This document shows positions 53,773-64,000 of a stretch of DNA of 64,000 bases, one piece after another. Location: assembly GCF_004799345.1 (NCBI RefSeq), contig NZ_SSMC01000004.1, positions 186,001 to 250,000 of the forward strand. The letters run 5' to 3'. The stretch is from Robertkochia marina (GTDB lineage: Bacteria > Bacteroidota > Bacteroidia > Flavobacteriales > Flavobacteriaceae). Made by a program: the position numbers and the translations under genes. Numbering within the stretch: the first letter of the stretch is position 1; every line of letters begins with the position of its first letter. A model generated the notes under the pieces. It made no database searches and was not told the DNA's origin. It saw only the letters and a program-made list of their open reading frames with translations.

Positions 53773-56043
53773 ATGGCATTTGATATTGATATGATCAAGA
53801 AGGTGTATGCTTCTATGCCGGAACGTGTTGATAAAGCACGTAAGCTTACAGGGAAGCCGCTGACCTTATCAGAAAAGATACTCTACACCCACCTCTGGGA
53901 TGGTACGCCGGAGAAGGTATACCAGAGAGGAAAGGATTACGTGGAATTTTCTCCGGACAGGATCGCCTGTCAGGATGCGACGGCTCAGATGGCCTTATTG
54001 CAGTTTATGCATGCCGGAAAGCCTAAAGTGGCAGTACCTACTACCGTACACTGTGATCACCTGATCCAGGCAAAAGTTGGAGCCGATGCAGATTTGAAGC
54101 GTGCCAACGAGACCAGTAATGAGGTGTTTGATTTTCTGGAATCAGTATCAAATAAATATGGCATTGGTTTCTGGAAACCGGGTGCAGGGATTATTCACCA
54201 GGTAGTTTTGGAAAACTATGCATTTCCCGGAGGGATGATGATCGGTACCGATTCTCATACCGTAAACGCCGGTGGACTCGGAATGGTAGCCATTGGAGTT
54301 GGTGGTGCTGATGCGGTAGACGTAATGGCAGGGATGCCATGGGAGCTGAAGTTTCCGAAACTGATCGGGGTAAAACTAACCGGAAAGCTTTCCGGATGGA
54401 CCGCTCCAAAAGACGTGATCCTGAAAGTTGCCGGTATTCTTACCGTTAAAGGTGGTACAGGTGCTATCGTTGAATATTTCGGAGAAGGTGCTACCTCTAT
54501 GTCTTGTACCGGAAAAGGAACCATCTGTAACATGGGAGCTGAGGTAGGTGCTACTACTTCTACCTTTGGTTATGATGAGTCTATGGACCGTTACCTGCGC
54601 TCAACAGGAAGAGCTGATGTGGCAGATGCTGCTAATGAAGTAAAAGATTACCTGACCGCAGACCCTGAGGTGTATGCTAATCCTGAGCAGTATTTTGACC
54701 AGGTGATAGAGATCAACCTCGATGAGCTGGAGCCACACCTGAACGGGCCTTTTACTCCGGACCTTGCTACCCCTATTTCTAAAATGGGAGAGGCCGCCAA
54801 AGAGAATGACTGGCCATTAAAAGTTGAGTACGGACTTATTGGATCTTGTACCAACTCTTCTTATGAAGATATTTCAAGAGCAGCTTCCCTGGCCAAGCAG
54901 GTAGCCGACAAAAAGCTGAAAACGAAATCGAACTTTACGATCACACCCGGCTCAGAGCAGGTAAGATATACCATTGAAAGAGATGGGTTTATTGATACCT
55001 TCAACAATATCGGGGCCACGGTATTTGCCAATGCGTGTGGGCCATGTATCGGAATGTGGGATCGTTATGGGGGTGATGCTTCAGAGCAGGACAGAAACAC
55101 CATCGTTCACTCATTCAACCGTAACTTTGCAAAGCGTGCCGACGGAAACCCTAATACCCTTGCTTTTGTAGGGTCTCCGGAGCTGGTAACCGCCATCGCA
55201 ATTTCCGGTCGACTTGACTTTAACCCGATAACCGACACCCTTATCAATGAAGATGGAGAAGAGGTGAAGCTTGATGAGCCAAGAGGGTATGAATTGCCGC
55301 CGGAAGGATTTGCTGTAGAAGATGCCGGGTATATTGCCCCTGCAGAAGATGGCAGCGGAGTACAGGTAGTTGTTTCAGAAGAATCTGAAAGACTTCAATT
55401 GCTGGCGCCGTTCAAGCCCTGGGATGGTAAGAATATTACCGGAGCTAAATTATTGATCAAAGCAGAAGGAAAGTGTACCACTGACCATATCTCTATGGCA
55501 GGACCATGGTTGCGTTTCCGCGGACACCTGGATAACATCGCGAATAACACCCTGATCGGAGCAGTAAATGCATTTAACGGGAAGACAAACTTTGTTAAGA
55601 ATCAACTTACCGGAGAGTATGGCGGGGTTCCGGATACACAGCGTGTTTACAAGGAAAAAGGAATTCCAACCATCGTAGTGGGAGACCATAACTACGGGGA
55701 AGGTTCTTCAAGAGAGCACGCTGCCATGCAGCCACGTCACCTGGGCGTACGCGCTGTATTGGTGAAGTCTTTTGCACGTATTCACGAGACGAACCTGAAA
55801 AAGCAGGGAATGCTTGCGTTGACCTTCGATAACGAAAATGATTACGATAAGATACAGGAAGATGATACTATTAACTTCATCGATCTGGAATCTTTCGCAC
55901 CCGATACTCCGCTAACCCTGGAGTTGGTTCACGCTGATGGATCAACAGATACCATCAAAGTAAACCATACCTATAATGACGGGCAGATCGCCTGGTTCAA
56001 GGCCGGTTCGGCGCTGAACCTGATCAAGGCTCAGAATGCTTAA
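53773..56043 (+). CDS. aconitate hydratase (mitochondrial-type)
   Basis: TCA-cycle enzyme that interconverts citrate and isocitrate through a 4Fe-4S cluster. The 756-residue protein shows cluster ligands Cys in [11 protein letters not shown] and the pair in [13 protein letters not shown], the substrate loop [11 protein letters not shown], and the C-terminal swivel domain with [22 protein letters not shown]. Its length fits the mitochondrial-type aconitase usual in Bacteroidota rather than the longer AcnA. It is a single gene with terminator; mdh of the same cycle is at 6116. Confidence 0.95.
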   Translation: MAFDIDMIKKVYASMPERVDKARKLTGKPLTLSEKILYTHLWDGTPEKVYQRGKDYVEFSPDRIACQDATAQMALLQFMHAGKPKVAVPTTVHCDHLIQAKVGADADLKRANETSNEVFDFLESVSNKYGIGFWKPGAGIIHQVVLENYAFPGGMMIGTDSHTVNAGGLGMVAIGVGGADAVDVMAGMPWELKFPKLIGVKLTGKLSGWTAPKDVILKVAGILTVKGGTGAIVEYFGEGATSMSCTGKGTICNMGAEVGATTSTFGYDESMDRYLRSTGRADVADAANEVKDYLTADPEVYANPEQYFDQVIEINLDELEPHLNGPFTPDLATPISKMGEAAKENDWPLKVEYGLIGSCTNSSYEDISRAASLAKQVADKKLKTKSNFTITPGSEQVRYTIERDGFIDTFNNIGATVFANACGPCIGMWDRYGGDASEQDRNTIVHSFNRNFAKRADGNPNTLAFVGSPELVTAIAISGRLDFNPITDTLINEDGEEVKLDEPRGYELPPEGFAVEDAGYIAPAEDGSGVQVVVSEESERLQLLAPFKPWDGKNITGAKLLIKAEGKCTTDHISMAGPWLRFRGHLDNIANNTLIGAVNAFNGKTNFVKNQLTGEYGGVPDTQRVYKEKGIPTIVVGDHNYGEGSSREHAAMQPRHLGVRAVLVKSFARIHETNLKKQGMLALTFDNENDYDKIQEDDTINFIDLESFAPDTPLTLELVHADGSTDTIKVNHTYNDGQIAWFKAGSALNLIKAQNA

Positions 56044-56067
56044 TGGTATTCGGAATAGATAAATTCT

Positions 56068-56100
56068 TAAAAAGCCTCTTCTGCAGAAGAGGCTTTTTTT
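56068..56100 (+). terminator. intrinsic terminator after aconitase
   Basis: AAAAAGCCTCTTC and GAAGAGGCTTTTT form a 13-bp stem around TGCA, followed by more T. Confidence 0.92.
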
Positions 56101-56304
56101 ATGGAATAACTCTCGTTTCCTAACCTGTACTCCTATGCTCGATTGCTCCCCTTCCTACGGCAGGCAATTTTACTTCTTAATTAAAGCTCCGCGAAGTCTG
56201 TGACTTTGTGGAACTATTGTTCTGGTCTCCTGACCAGGGTCAATCTGATTTTACAGGTCAGGAGGCATGACTTTCAGAGTAGCTAATTCCGGGTATTCAT
56301 AATA

Positions 56305-56327
56305 CTCCGAAGTCGCAGACTTCGGAG
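56305..56327. repeat. perfect hairpin in a gene-free gap
   Basis: CTCCGAAGTC-GCA-GACTTCGGAG is a perfect 10-bp stem. The gap 56101-56757 has no convincing gene but several hairpins and repeats. Confidence 0.7.
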
Positions 56328-56338
56328 AGCATTAGGTA

Positions 56339-56370
56339 CATCATCCTCCTCCACAAGGGATCAAATTTCA
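56339..56370. repeat. dispersed repeat family B, copy 3
   Basis: CATCATCCTCCTCCACAAGG followed by GATCAAATTTCA, close to the copies at 13434 and 17888. Confidence 0.65.
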
Positions 56371-56420
56371 TAACCTGCCGCTGACGCAATGCTTAAATAG
56401 AATCAGACGTGAAGGAATAG

Positions 56421-56480
56421 ACTACCCCTTCCGGTTGTACCTTCGGTACATCCACCTTCCCCTGAGAGGGAGGGCCGAGC
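56421..56480. repeat. dispersed hairpin repeat family C, copy 2
   Basis: ACCCCTTCCG ... CCACCTTCCCCTGA ... AGGG repeats the block at 13333-13410, with a different middle hairpin (GTACCTTCGGTAC). Confidence 0.65.
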
Positions 56481-56487
56481 GTTTAAA

Positions 56488-56510
56488 AAAAACAGCCAGC
56501 GGCTGTTTTT
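56488..56510. repeat. terminator-like perfect hairpin without an adjoining gene
   Basis: AAAAACAGCC-AGC-GGCTGTTTTT is a perfect 10-bp stem with A and T runs at both ends, able to terminate in both directions, yet no gene ends near it. Confidence 0.7.
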
Positions 56511-56598
56511 AGCGAAGGAGCCAGATGGCGCGCTGGAGTTTTGCAGAGCAAAACCGGATGGGGTCGTTTTATTTTACCATGAAAGCCATGTGAATCGT

Positions 56599-56628
56599 CA
56601 TCCCACTTCACAAGAAATTAAATTTCAA
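56599..56628. repeat. dispersed repeat family B, copy 4
   Basis: CATCCCACTTCACAAGAAAT followed by TAAATTTCA, the same core as the other B copies. A stable CTGCC-GAAA-GGCAG hairpin follows at about 56637-56651. Confidence 0.65.
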
Positions 56629-56757
56629 ACACCCTGTCTGCCGAAAGGCAGGCTCGAAAGGACACTTCCTGGAGAGACCTCCACCTTAAGGAGAAGTTAA
56701 GGCTTCTGATGAGAACATATAAAAGTGTATTTTCGCTGTGCGGATAATTAATTTTTC

Positions 56758-57324
56758 ATGAAGAAACTTGACAGGAAACAAATTTCCAACCTTCTGTTCT
56801 TAGTGGTAATGGGTGTGTTATTATTTACTCCCCTGGGCACCCCGGTTAAGGTGTTTATTCACCGGTTGATAGCATTCTCACCTTCGGTTGAATCTGTGGA
56901 GGAAACAGAGCGATTGTCTGATTATGAATGGATCCTGGAAGACATGTCGGGACAAAGAGCCTATTTTGGTGATATGAAGGGACAGGTCGTCGTGATCAAT
57001 TTCTGGGCCACCTGGTGTCCTCCCTGTATTGCAGAAATGCCATCTTTACAGGAATTATATACTGAATACGGCGACAGGGCGACCTTTATGTTCGTAAGCC
57101 AGGAGGATAAGGCAACCATCAAAAAGTTTTTGGTAAAACGAGGTTTTGACCTTCCGGTATATAATCCGTTGAGTAAGATCCCGGAGAAATTATATTCGCA
57201 AAGTGTGCCGGCTACCTACATCATAGACCGCGATGGAGGTATAAGGGTATCAAAGGTTGGGGTAGCCGACTGGAATTCCGACACGGTGCGCTCGCTCCTG
57301 GATGATCTTATTAATGCCCGGTAA
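56758..57324 (+). CDS. membrane-anchored TlpA-type thioredoxin
   Basis: A 188-residue protein with one N-terminal membrane segment (about residues 10-28, LLFLVVMGVLLFTPLG) that anchors a periplasmic thioredoxin fold. The active site is FWATWCPPCIAEMP (Cys-Pro-Pro-Cys) and the cis-Pro lies in QSVPATYIID. TlpA-type proteins reduce disulfides for cytochrome c or other targets. It is five bases upstream of the CrtA-like gene, so the two share a transcript. A TATTTTCG box stands 22 bases before the start. Confidence 0.92.
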   Translation: MKKLDRKQISNLLFLVVMGVLLFTPLGTPVKVFIHRLIAFSPSVESVEETERLSDYEWILEDMSGQRAYFGDMKGQVVVINFWATWCPPCIAEMPSLQELYTEYGDRATFMFVSQEDKATIKKFLVKRGFDLPVYNPLSKIPEKLYSQSVPATYIIDRDGGIRVSKVGVADWNSDTVRSLLDDLINAR

Positions 57325-57329
57325 ATTTT

Positions 57330-58025
57330 ATGAACCAGATCTCCACATTAACCATTTTCAGGTACTCGGGCTACAAGCAACGGTTGTGGGCATTCTGGAT
57401 GATGCAATTTGCACATAAACACCTGAAAAAGGTTTCCGGATGTGAGTTCTATAAACTCATGGGAAGTGGTCGGGAAGGATTTGATCCGAGGCCCGACTGG
57501 TCTACCTATGCCTTGCTCCAGGTTTGGGAGGAGGAGGCAGCGGCAGATGCCTTTTTTGAAAAAGCTTCGCTGGTAAAACGATACCGGGAGAAGACAGATG
57601 AAATGGCAATTATTTATCTCAAAAGTATAAAGTCTCATGGCTCCTGGTCAGGAGGGAATCCCTTTCGCAAACACCCTGATCCGGATCCTCAAAATTCAAT
57701 GGTGGCCGTTATTACCAGGGCAACGATCAAGAAGAAATTCCTGCGCAGGTTCTGGAGGTATGTGCCCCGATCGCAACAACCGCTTCAGGATGCCGGTGGA
57801 TTACTGTATACCAAGGGCATTGGTGAATGGCCGGTAACACAAATGGCTACCTTTAGTATTTGGGAGTCTGAAGACGACCTGAAGAACTTTGCCTATCATA
57901 GTGAGGAGCATCGAAAAGCCATTCAGTACACCCGCGAGTTTGGATGGTATCGAGAAGAGCTCTTCTCCCGTTTTCAACCCTATCGCTTTGAAGGCAGCCT
58001 GAATGGTCAAACTTTTGAATTTTAA
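57330..58025 (+). CDS. crtA: CrtA-related carotenoid 2-hydroxylase/monooxygenase
   Basis: A 231-residue protein of the spheroidene monooxygenase (CrtA) family: RYSGYKQRLWAFWMMQFAHKHL, KLMGSGREGFDPRPDWSTYALLQVWE and GLLYTKGIGEWPVTQMATFSIWES are the diagnostic blocks. CrtA of purple bacteria adds a C-2 keto group, but a CrtA relative of a Flavobacterium has been reported as the 2'-hydroxylase of myxol synthesis. With cruF and crtD next door, 2'-hydroxylation is the better guess. It follows the TlpA-like gene by five bases and converges on the crt operon. Confidence 0.82.
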   Translation: MNQISTLTIFRYSGYKQRLWAFWMMQFAHKHLKKVSGCEFYKLMGSGREGFDPRPDWSTYALLQVWEEEAAADAFFEKASLVKRYREKTDEMAIIYLKSIKSHGSWSGGNPFRKHPDPDPQNSMVAVITRATIKKKFLRRFWRYVPRSQQPLQDAGGLLYTKGIGEWPVTQMATFSIWESEDDLKNFAYHSEEHRKAIQYTREFGWYREELFSRFQPYRFEGSLNGQTFEF

Positions 58026-58035
58026 AAAGCTTTTT

Positions 58036-60164
<2,129 letters not shown>

Positions 60165-60617
60165 CTAATTACTTTTGAAATACTTCAATGGAGGAAATAA
60201 CATCCCGAAACACTCACTGTCATCTTTGCCCAGGTGTTTGTGATGCATTTTATGAGCTCTTCTGATACCCTTGGCATACCAATTATTAGCTTTTCTAAAC
60301 ATTTTAAAACGCTGGTGAATAAAGATATCATGTACCAGGAAGTACGCTGCTCCATAGGCCATGATCCCAAATCCGATAGGCCATCCGTACCAGAACTCAG
60401 TATTTGCAGCGGTCATGATAAAGCTCATGCTCACTACAGCATAGAACAGAAAAAAGGCATCATTACGCTCGAACCAGGAATCGTGATCTTTTCTGTGATG
60501 GTCCTTATGGAGTACCCATAAAAAACCGTGCATGATGTACTTATGGGTAAACCATGCCATGAATTCCATAAAACTAAAGGTACCTAAGAAGATAAAGATC
60601 CAGAGAGCGATTTGCAT
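60165..60617 (-). CDS. crtZ: beta-carotene 3-hydroxylase
   Basis: A 150-residue membrane di-iron hydroxylase that adds the 3-hydroxyl to beta-ionone rings. The His clusters HKYIMHG, HKDHHRKDH and HKMHHKH, with VHDIFIHQRF between them, are the CrtZ signature. It lies 12 bases after crtB and three before crtD. In a monocyclic pathway it would hydroxylate the single beta ring of saproxanthin or myxol. Confidence 0.95.
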   Translation of the reverse strand: MQIALWIFIFLGTFSFMEFMAWFTHKYIMHGFLWVLHKDHHRKDHDSWFERNDAFFLFYAVVSMSFIMTAANTEFWYGWPIGFGIMAYGAAYFLVHDIFIHQRFKMFRKANNWYAKGIRRAHKMHHKHLGKDDSECFGMLFPPLKYFKSN

Positions 60618-60629
60618 AACTAATACGTT

Positions 60630-61469
60630 TTATAATGTATTGAAGCGGTAATTTACGTAGGAGCGTGCCAACAATCCAAATTTTTGATAGTTGGGTACGC
60701 GAATTCTTTTGTTCTTGATCTCCAGGGGCGGGGTGTTTTTAAGTTTCTTAAGTAGTTTGCTGTAATACTTGAATGCTGTATATACCCCGAACCTGGCTTC
60801 AACAGGCAGCTTTGCGATGCCTTCGAGTCCTTTGGTAAAATCAGCATCGATCTCATTGATGATGCGCGTTTTACTGGCCTCATCAAGCTGATCAAAATTC
60901 GTATTCGGGAAATAGGTGCGTTCCAATTCATCATAATCGGCCTTCAGGTCTCTGAGGAAATTCACCTTTTGGAAAGCAGAGCCCAATGCCATAGCGGCAT
61001 CCTTGAGTTCAGCATATTTTGCCTTATCTGCATTTACAAATACCTGCAGACACATCAGTCCTACCACATCTGCAGATCCGTAGATATACTGTCTGTATTC
61101 TTCTTCTGTTTTGTAAACCTTTTTGGTAAGGTCCATGCGCATGCTGGTCATAAAGGCGTCGATCAGGTCACGATCAATATCGTATTGGTGCACGGTGGCC
61201 TGGAAGGAATTGAGTATAGGATTTAAACTAATGCGATCTTTAAGAGCATTATTCAGGTCTTCTTCAAACCGGTCAAACAGGGTTTCTTTATCGTAGTCAT
61301 GAAAGGTGTCAACGATCTCATCGGCAAAACGCACAAAACCATATATGTTGTATATATCCTGCCTGATAGAAGGGGCCAGCATTTTTACAGCCAAAGAAAA
61401 TGACGTGCTGTAGGAGGTGGTCACGATCTTGCTGCACCTGTAAGAAATGTGGTCAAAGATAGTTTTCAT
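60630..61469 (-). CDS. crtB: phytoene synthase
   Basis: Condenses two geranylgeranyl diphosphates to phytoene. The ATG at 61469 (279 residues) is preferred over one 33 bases upstream because it lies just after the crtI stop and begins the conserved FDHISYRCSKIVTTSYSTSF. The two Asp-rich metal sites are visible as FADEIVDTF and NFLRDLKADYDELERTYFP. Four bases separate it from crtI. No crtE gene is present in this window. Confidence 0.95.
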   Translation of the reverse strand: MKTIFDHISYRCSKIVTTSYSTSFSLAVKMLAPSIRQDIYNIYGFVRFADEIVDTFHDYDKETLFDRFEEDLNNALKDRISLNPILNSFQATVHQYDIDRDLIDAFMTSMRMDLTKKVYKTEEEYRQYIYGSADVVGLMCLQVFVNADKAKYAELKDAAMALGSAFQKVNFLRDLKADYDELERTYFPNTNFDQLDEASKTRIINEIDADFTKGLEGIAKLPVEARFGVYTAFKYYSKLLKKLKNTPPLEIKNKRIRVPNYQKFGLLARSYVNYRFNTL

Positions 61470-61473
61470 TAGT

Positions 61474-62934
61474 TTAAGAGTGTTTTTGTATAAGTTCAGC
61501 AACTAGTTTCCCTGAGATCAGGGAAGGGGGCACACCGGGACCCGGTACGGTTAACTGTCCGGTGAAGTATAAATGATCTACTTTTTTACTTTTCAGTTTT
61601 GGTCGCAGGAAGGCCGTTTGCAATAGCGTATTAGCCATTCCATAGGCATTTCCCTGGTAGGAATTGTATGCTTCCACAAAATCGTTCACACAAAAGCTTT
61701 CCTTAAATATAACATTATTCTTCACAGATTGTTGCGTAAGCATCTCAAAACGAGACATGATGATGTCAAAGTACTGCTCTCGTAATTGGGGGGTGTCTTC
61801 GAGTCCCGGAGCCAGGGGAATTAAAAATATTCCTGCTTCCTTGCCTTCCGGAGCTACATTGGTATCTGTGAGTGACGGGAAGCTGGCGTAGAATAATGGC
61901 TTTTCCGGCCATTTCGGATCGTCGTAAATAGCCCTGGCATGATCGTCGAATTCCACATCAAAAAACAAGGTATGGTGGGCTACATTTTCGAGTTTTTTAT
62001 CAAATCCAACATAAAATAAAAGAGAGGAGGGAGCAAAGGTGCGTGACTCCCAATATTTTTCACTGTACCCACGGTATTCCTTGTCAAGGAGTGTTTCGGA
62101 GTGATGATAGTCGGCACCACTTAAAACAATATCTGCATAGATATGATCTTCTCCTGAGCGTATTCCTTTAGCAATACCTTTGTCTACCAGGATCTTATCT
62201 GCAGGCGCCGAGGTATGAATTTGAACACCTAATTCTTCAGCCAGGGCAGTCATAGCTTCAACAACGCTGTACATCCCGTTTTCAGGATGCCATGTTCCCA
62301 GACCGAAATCGGCAAAATTCATGAAATTGTAAAAAGCCGGGGTGTCTGAGGCCTTGGCCCCTAAAAAGAGAACGGGAAATTCGAGTATCTGAGCCAGACG
62401 CTTGTTCGAGAATTCTTTACGGACCTCTTTTTTGATATTACTCATAAAGGCCCCTAATTTGGTTACTGTTTTCGGGGTAACCAATTCAAGGGGAGAAACT
62501 CCCGGCCTGTAAACAAGGTCTTTTATGGCAATGTTGTAGTTCTCTTCAGCCTCCCCAATAAATTTCTTCAATTTTTGACCACAGCCCGGTTCTTCAGCCT
62601 CAAAGGTGTCACAAATCTTCTCAAGGGTGTCGGCAATAGAAATGTAATCGTTCTTACCGAAGTAAACATTATAAGCCGGGTTTAGTTTTGTTAAGCGGTA
62701 GTAATCTGATGGTTTTTTATTAAAATCATTGAAAAAACTCTCAAAAACATCGGGCATCCAATACCAGGTAGGGCCAATGTCGAAAGTAAAGCCATCTTTT
62801 TTTAATTGCCTCGCGCGACCACCTACCTGTTTGTTCTTTTCATAAATATGAACTTCATAGCCCGCCTTGGCAAGATAACAGGATGCCGAGAGCGATGAAA
62901 AGCCCGATCCAATGATAATTACTTTTTTGCTCAT
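61474..62934 (-). CDS. crtI: phytoene desaturase
   Basis: FAD-dependent desaturase that converts phytoene to lycopene. The 486-residue protein begins with the flavin loop VIIIGSGFSSLSASCYLAKAGY and the following IYEKNKQVGGRARQLKKDGFTFDIGPTWYW, the CrtI signature. The C-terminal block is LYFTGQLTVPGPGVPPSLISGKLVAE. It is the second gene of the operon, 33 bases after the CarH-like regulator, and is followed at once by crtB. Confidence 0.95.
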   Translation of the reverse strand: MSKKVIIIGSGFSSLSASCYLAKAGYEVHIYEKNKQVGGRARQLKKDGFTFDIGPTWYWMPDVFESFFNDFNKKPSDYYRLTKLNPAYNVYFGKNDYISIADTLEKICDTFEAEEPGCGQKLKKFIGEAEENYNIAIKDLVYRPGVSPLELVTPKTVTKLGAFMSNIKKEVRKEFSNKRLAQILEFPVLFLGAKASDTPAFYNFMNFADFGLGTWHPENGMYSVVEAMTALAEELGVQIHTSAPADKILVDKGIAKGIRSGEDHIYADIVLSGADYHHSETLLDKEYRGYSEKYWESRTFAPSSLLFYVGFDKKLENVAHHTLFFDVEFDDHARAIYDDPKWPEKPLFYASFPSLTDTNVAPEGKEAGIFLIPLAPGLEDTPQLREQYFDIIMSRFEMLTQQSVKNNVIFKESFCVNDFVEAYNSYQGNAYGMANTLLQTAFLRPKLKSKKVDHLYFTGQLTVPGPGVPPSLISGKLVAELIQKHS

Positions 62935-62967
62935 GAATATAACCCGGAGTTGAGTGTGTTTTAATGT

Positions 62968-63867
62968 TTACAGGGATTCTGTTACTTCTTCAATAGAATG
63001 AAAGGTAGAAACGTCTTTATAGTTGTAGGTGCTTACAAGTCCTTTTACCTGTTGACCAAGGATCCAAAGTTTGCAATCACCGTTTTTGTTCACTTTGGTT
63101 TGGAATTCATCCAAATAAGACTCAACCTCCTCGGCAGGTGGAGCTACCGTAAAATAGGAGAGGTAGATGATGTTGTCGTAATACCGTTGTATGTCGGGCA
63201 GACTGGTAACAGGAATGGTTTGCCCCAGATAGATAACTCTATAACCGCGAAGCACGATCTCGTAATTCAGGTACAACAAGCCTATCTCGTGAATTTCATT
63301 ATCCGGCAGATACAGCACAAAAGTGTGGTCTGTTTTTGTAGGTTCTGCCAGCTGCAGCTTTTCAATATTCAGCAGGATCTTTTGTTTGATCAAGGCCGTT
63401 ACAAAATGCTCATGAGCCGGCGAGATGGTGTCCGTTTGCCACAACAGCCCCAGTTCATTGAGTAAGGGCAGAAAGATCTCATAAAAAATCTCCCGAAAAG
63501 AACGATCACCCAACAGACTGTTGTAGGTGTTCAAGAAAAGGGACTGATCAAAATTGATCATGGCCAGCTTGAACGCATTGATGGCCTTATTCTTTACGCT
63601 GTTTTCACTAACGATCTCACGAACTACAATGGGCAGCTCATCTTCCGGGATCTTGGCGATCCTGGAAATCTTATAACCATTATTATACAGGAGAGTTATG
63701 TTGAGTAGTTTTTGTAGGCTTTTTAAAGAGTAGTATCTGATGTTCGTATCGGTACGATTGGGCGACAAGAGGTTGTATCGCTTTTCCCAGATACGAATGG
63801 TGTGGGCCTTTATTCCGGAAAGGTTTTCAAGGTCCTTGATGCTAAAATTAACTTTTACGTTGTTCAT
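62968..63867 (-). CDS. MerR-family regulator with a CarH-like B12-binding domain
   Basis: Probable repressor of the crt operon it heads. The ATG at 63867 (299 residues) is used because the promoter overlaps the upstream ATG at 63918. A MerR helix-turn-helix (about 6-70) includes IKAHTIRIWEKRYNLLSPNRTD. A helical bundle follows with Trp143-x9-Glu153-His154 (LLWQTDTISPAHEHF), the CarH signature for adenosylcobalamin. A Rossmann-like domain carries Glu191-x-His193-xx-Gly196 (EIHEIG), the lower B12 ligand motif. The residue after Trp143 is Gln, where Thermus CarH has the light-formed His ligand. Confidence 0.9.
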   Translation of the reverse strand: MNNVKVNFSIKDLENLSGIKAHTIRIWEKRYNLLSPNRTDTNIRYYSLKSLQKLLNITLLYNNGYKISRIAKIPEDELPIVVREIVSENSVKNKAINAFKLAMINFDQSLFLNTYNSLLGDRSFREIFYEIFLPLLNELGLLWQTDTISPAHEHFVTALIKQKILLNIEKLQLAEPTKTDHTFVLYLPDNEIHEIGLLYLNYEIVLRGYRVIYLGQTIPVTSLPDIQRYYDNIIYLSYFTVAPPAEEVESYLDEFQTKVNKNGDCKLWILGQQVKGLVSTYNYKDVSTFHSIEEVTESL

Positions 63868-63888
63868 CAATTTAAAACAATCTTTAAA

Positions 63889-63918
63889 CAAAAATAGATA
63901 ATTATGGCGGGAAAGCAA
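63889..63918 (-). promoter_or_regulatory. promoter of the merR-crtIBZD-cruF operon
   Basis: On the minus strand TTG (63916-63918), 19 bases, then TATTTTTG (63889-63896). It is the only strong promoter seen for the six genes and would be the natural target of the MerR protein. The 82 bases to its right hold no gene I can support. Confidence 0.8.
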
Positions 63919-64000
63919 GCTGTGGAAACTATAAAATTCTCACAAAAAATGCGTTTTGGGCCGATTCTGTTATTTCTGAAGGCCGGTGATAGGAGGTAAT

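Noticed and set aside
63919-64000. Short ATG frame at the right edge on the plus strand
   Set aside because: It ends after 16 codons and has no promoter box or recognisable sequence.

Overview
The window looks like the chromosome of a marine, pigmented member of the Flavobacteriaceae (Bacteroidota). Several things point there. Upstream regions repeatedly carry the Bacteroidota promoter, TAnnTTTG at -7 with TTG 17-20 bases further upstream. SecD and SecF are fused, and lipoproteins, TonB- and FadL-type outer-membrane proteins are common. Gene neighbourhoods are flavobacterial (PUR/DUF3276 - ABC exporter - leucine dehydrogenase - nusB - DUF1573 - yajC; folE-cysS-yidD-lgt-DUF192), and there is a myxol/saproxanthin-type carotenoid operon. 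The genus cannot be fixed from the sequence alone. There is no rRNA, CRISPR array, prophage or intact insertion sequence.

Layout. 0-10 kb: DUF2911 protein, asnB, gyrB, an outer-membrane-type protein, mdh and secDF, most followed by clear intrinsic terminators. 10-20 kb, minus strand: a zinc-ribbon protein, a secreted alpha/beta hydrolase, a DUF1648 membrane protein, the folE-cysS-yidD-lgt-DUF192 group, then a Gly/Trp-rich lipoprotein with a FadL-like porin. 20-26 kb: proS, two identical tRNA-Glu genes, rpsT, a cyclophilin-FKBP fusion and small redox, tRNA-binding and conserved genes. 27-35 kb: M14 carboxypeptidase, PUR protein, ABC exporter, leucine dehydrogenase, nusB, DUF1573 and yajC. 35-40 kb: a frameshifted YdeI/DUF1801 gene, pepT, pyrD, a LysE-type exporter, a HAD phosphatase and an HMG-CoA-lyase-like enzyme. 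40-47 kb: a DUF4856 lipoprotein - imelysin lipoprotein - HTTM membrane protein - TonB receptor operon, probably for iron. 47-56 kb: guaB, fasciclin protein, SurA-type chaperones, MoxR ATPase and aconitase. 56-64 kb: TlpA thioredoxin and a CrtA-like gene, converging on a six-gene operon merR/carH-like - crtI - crtB - crtZ - crtD - cruF.

How genes work together. The right end encodes phytoene synthesis, desaturation, ring 3-hydroxylation, psi-end 1'-hydration, 3',4'-desaturation and (CrtA-like) 2'-hydroxylation, the steps expected for myxol apart from crtE and a lycopene cyclase. The first gene of the operon is a MerR protein with the B12-binding signatures of CarH photoreceptors, so light control of pigment synthesis is likely. 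In the iron-type operon the HTTM protein keeps residues matching the proposed active-site Lys and His of vitamin-K-dependent gamma-glutamyl carboxylase, the most unusual hint in the window.

Long intergenic gaps (13.0-13.5, 17.4-17.95, 26.6-27.2 and 56.0-56.75 kb) contain no convincing genes. They hold several families of dispersed, hairpin-rich repeats that recur between these gaps.
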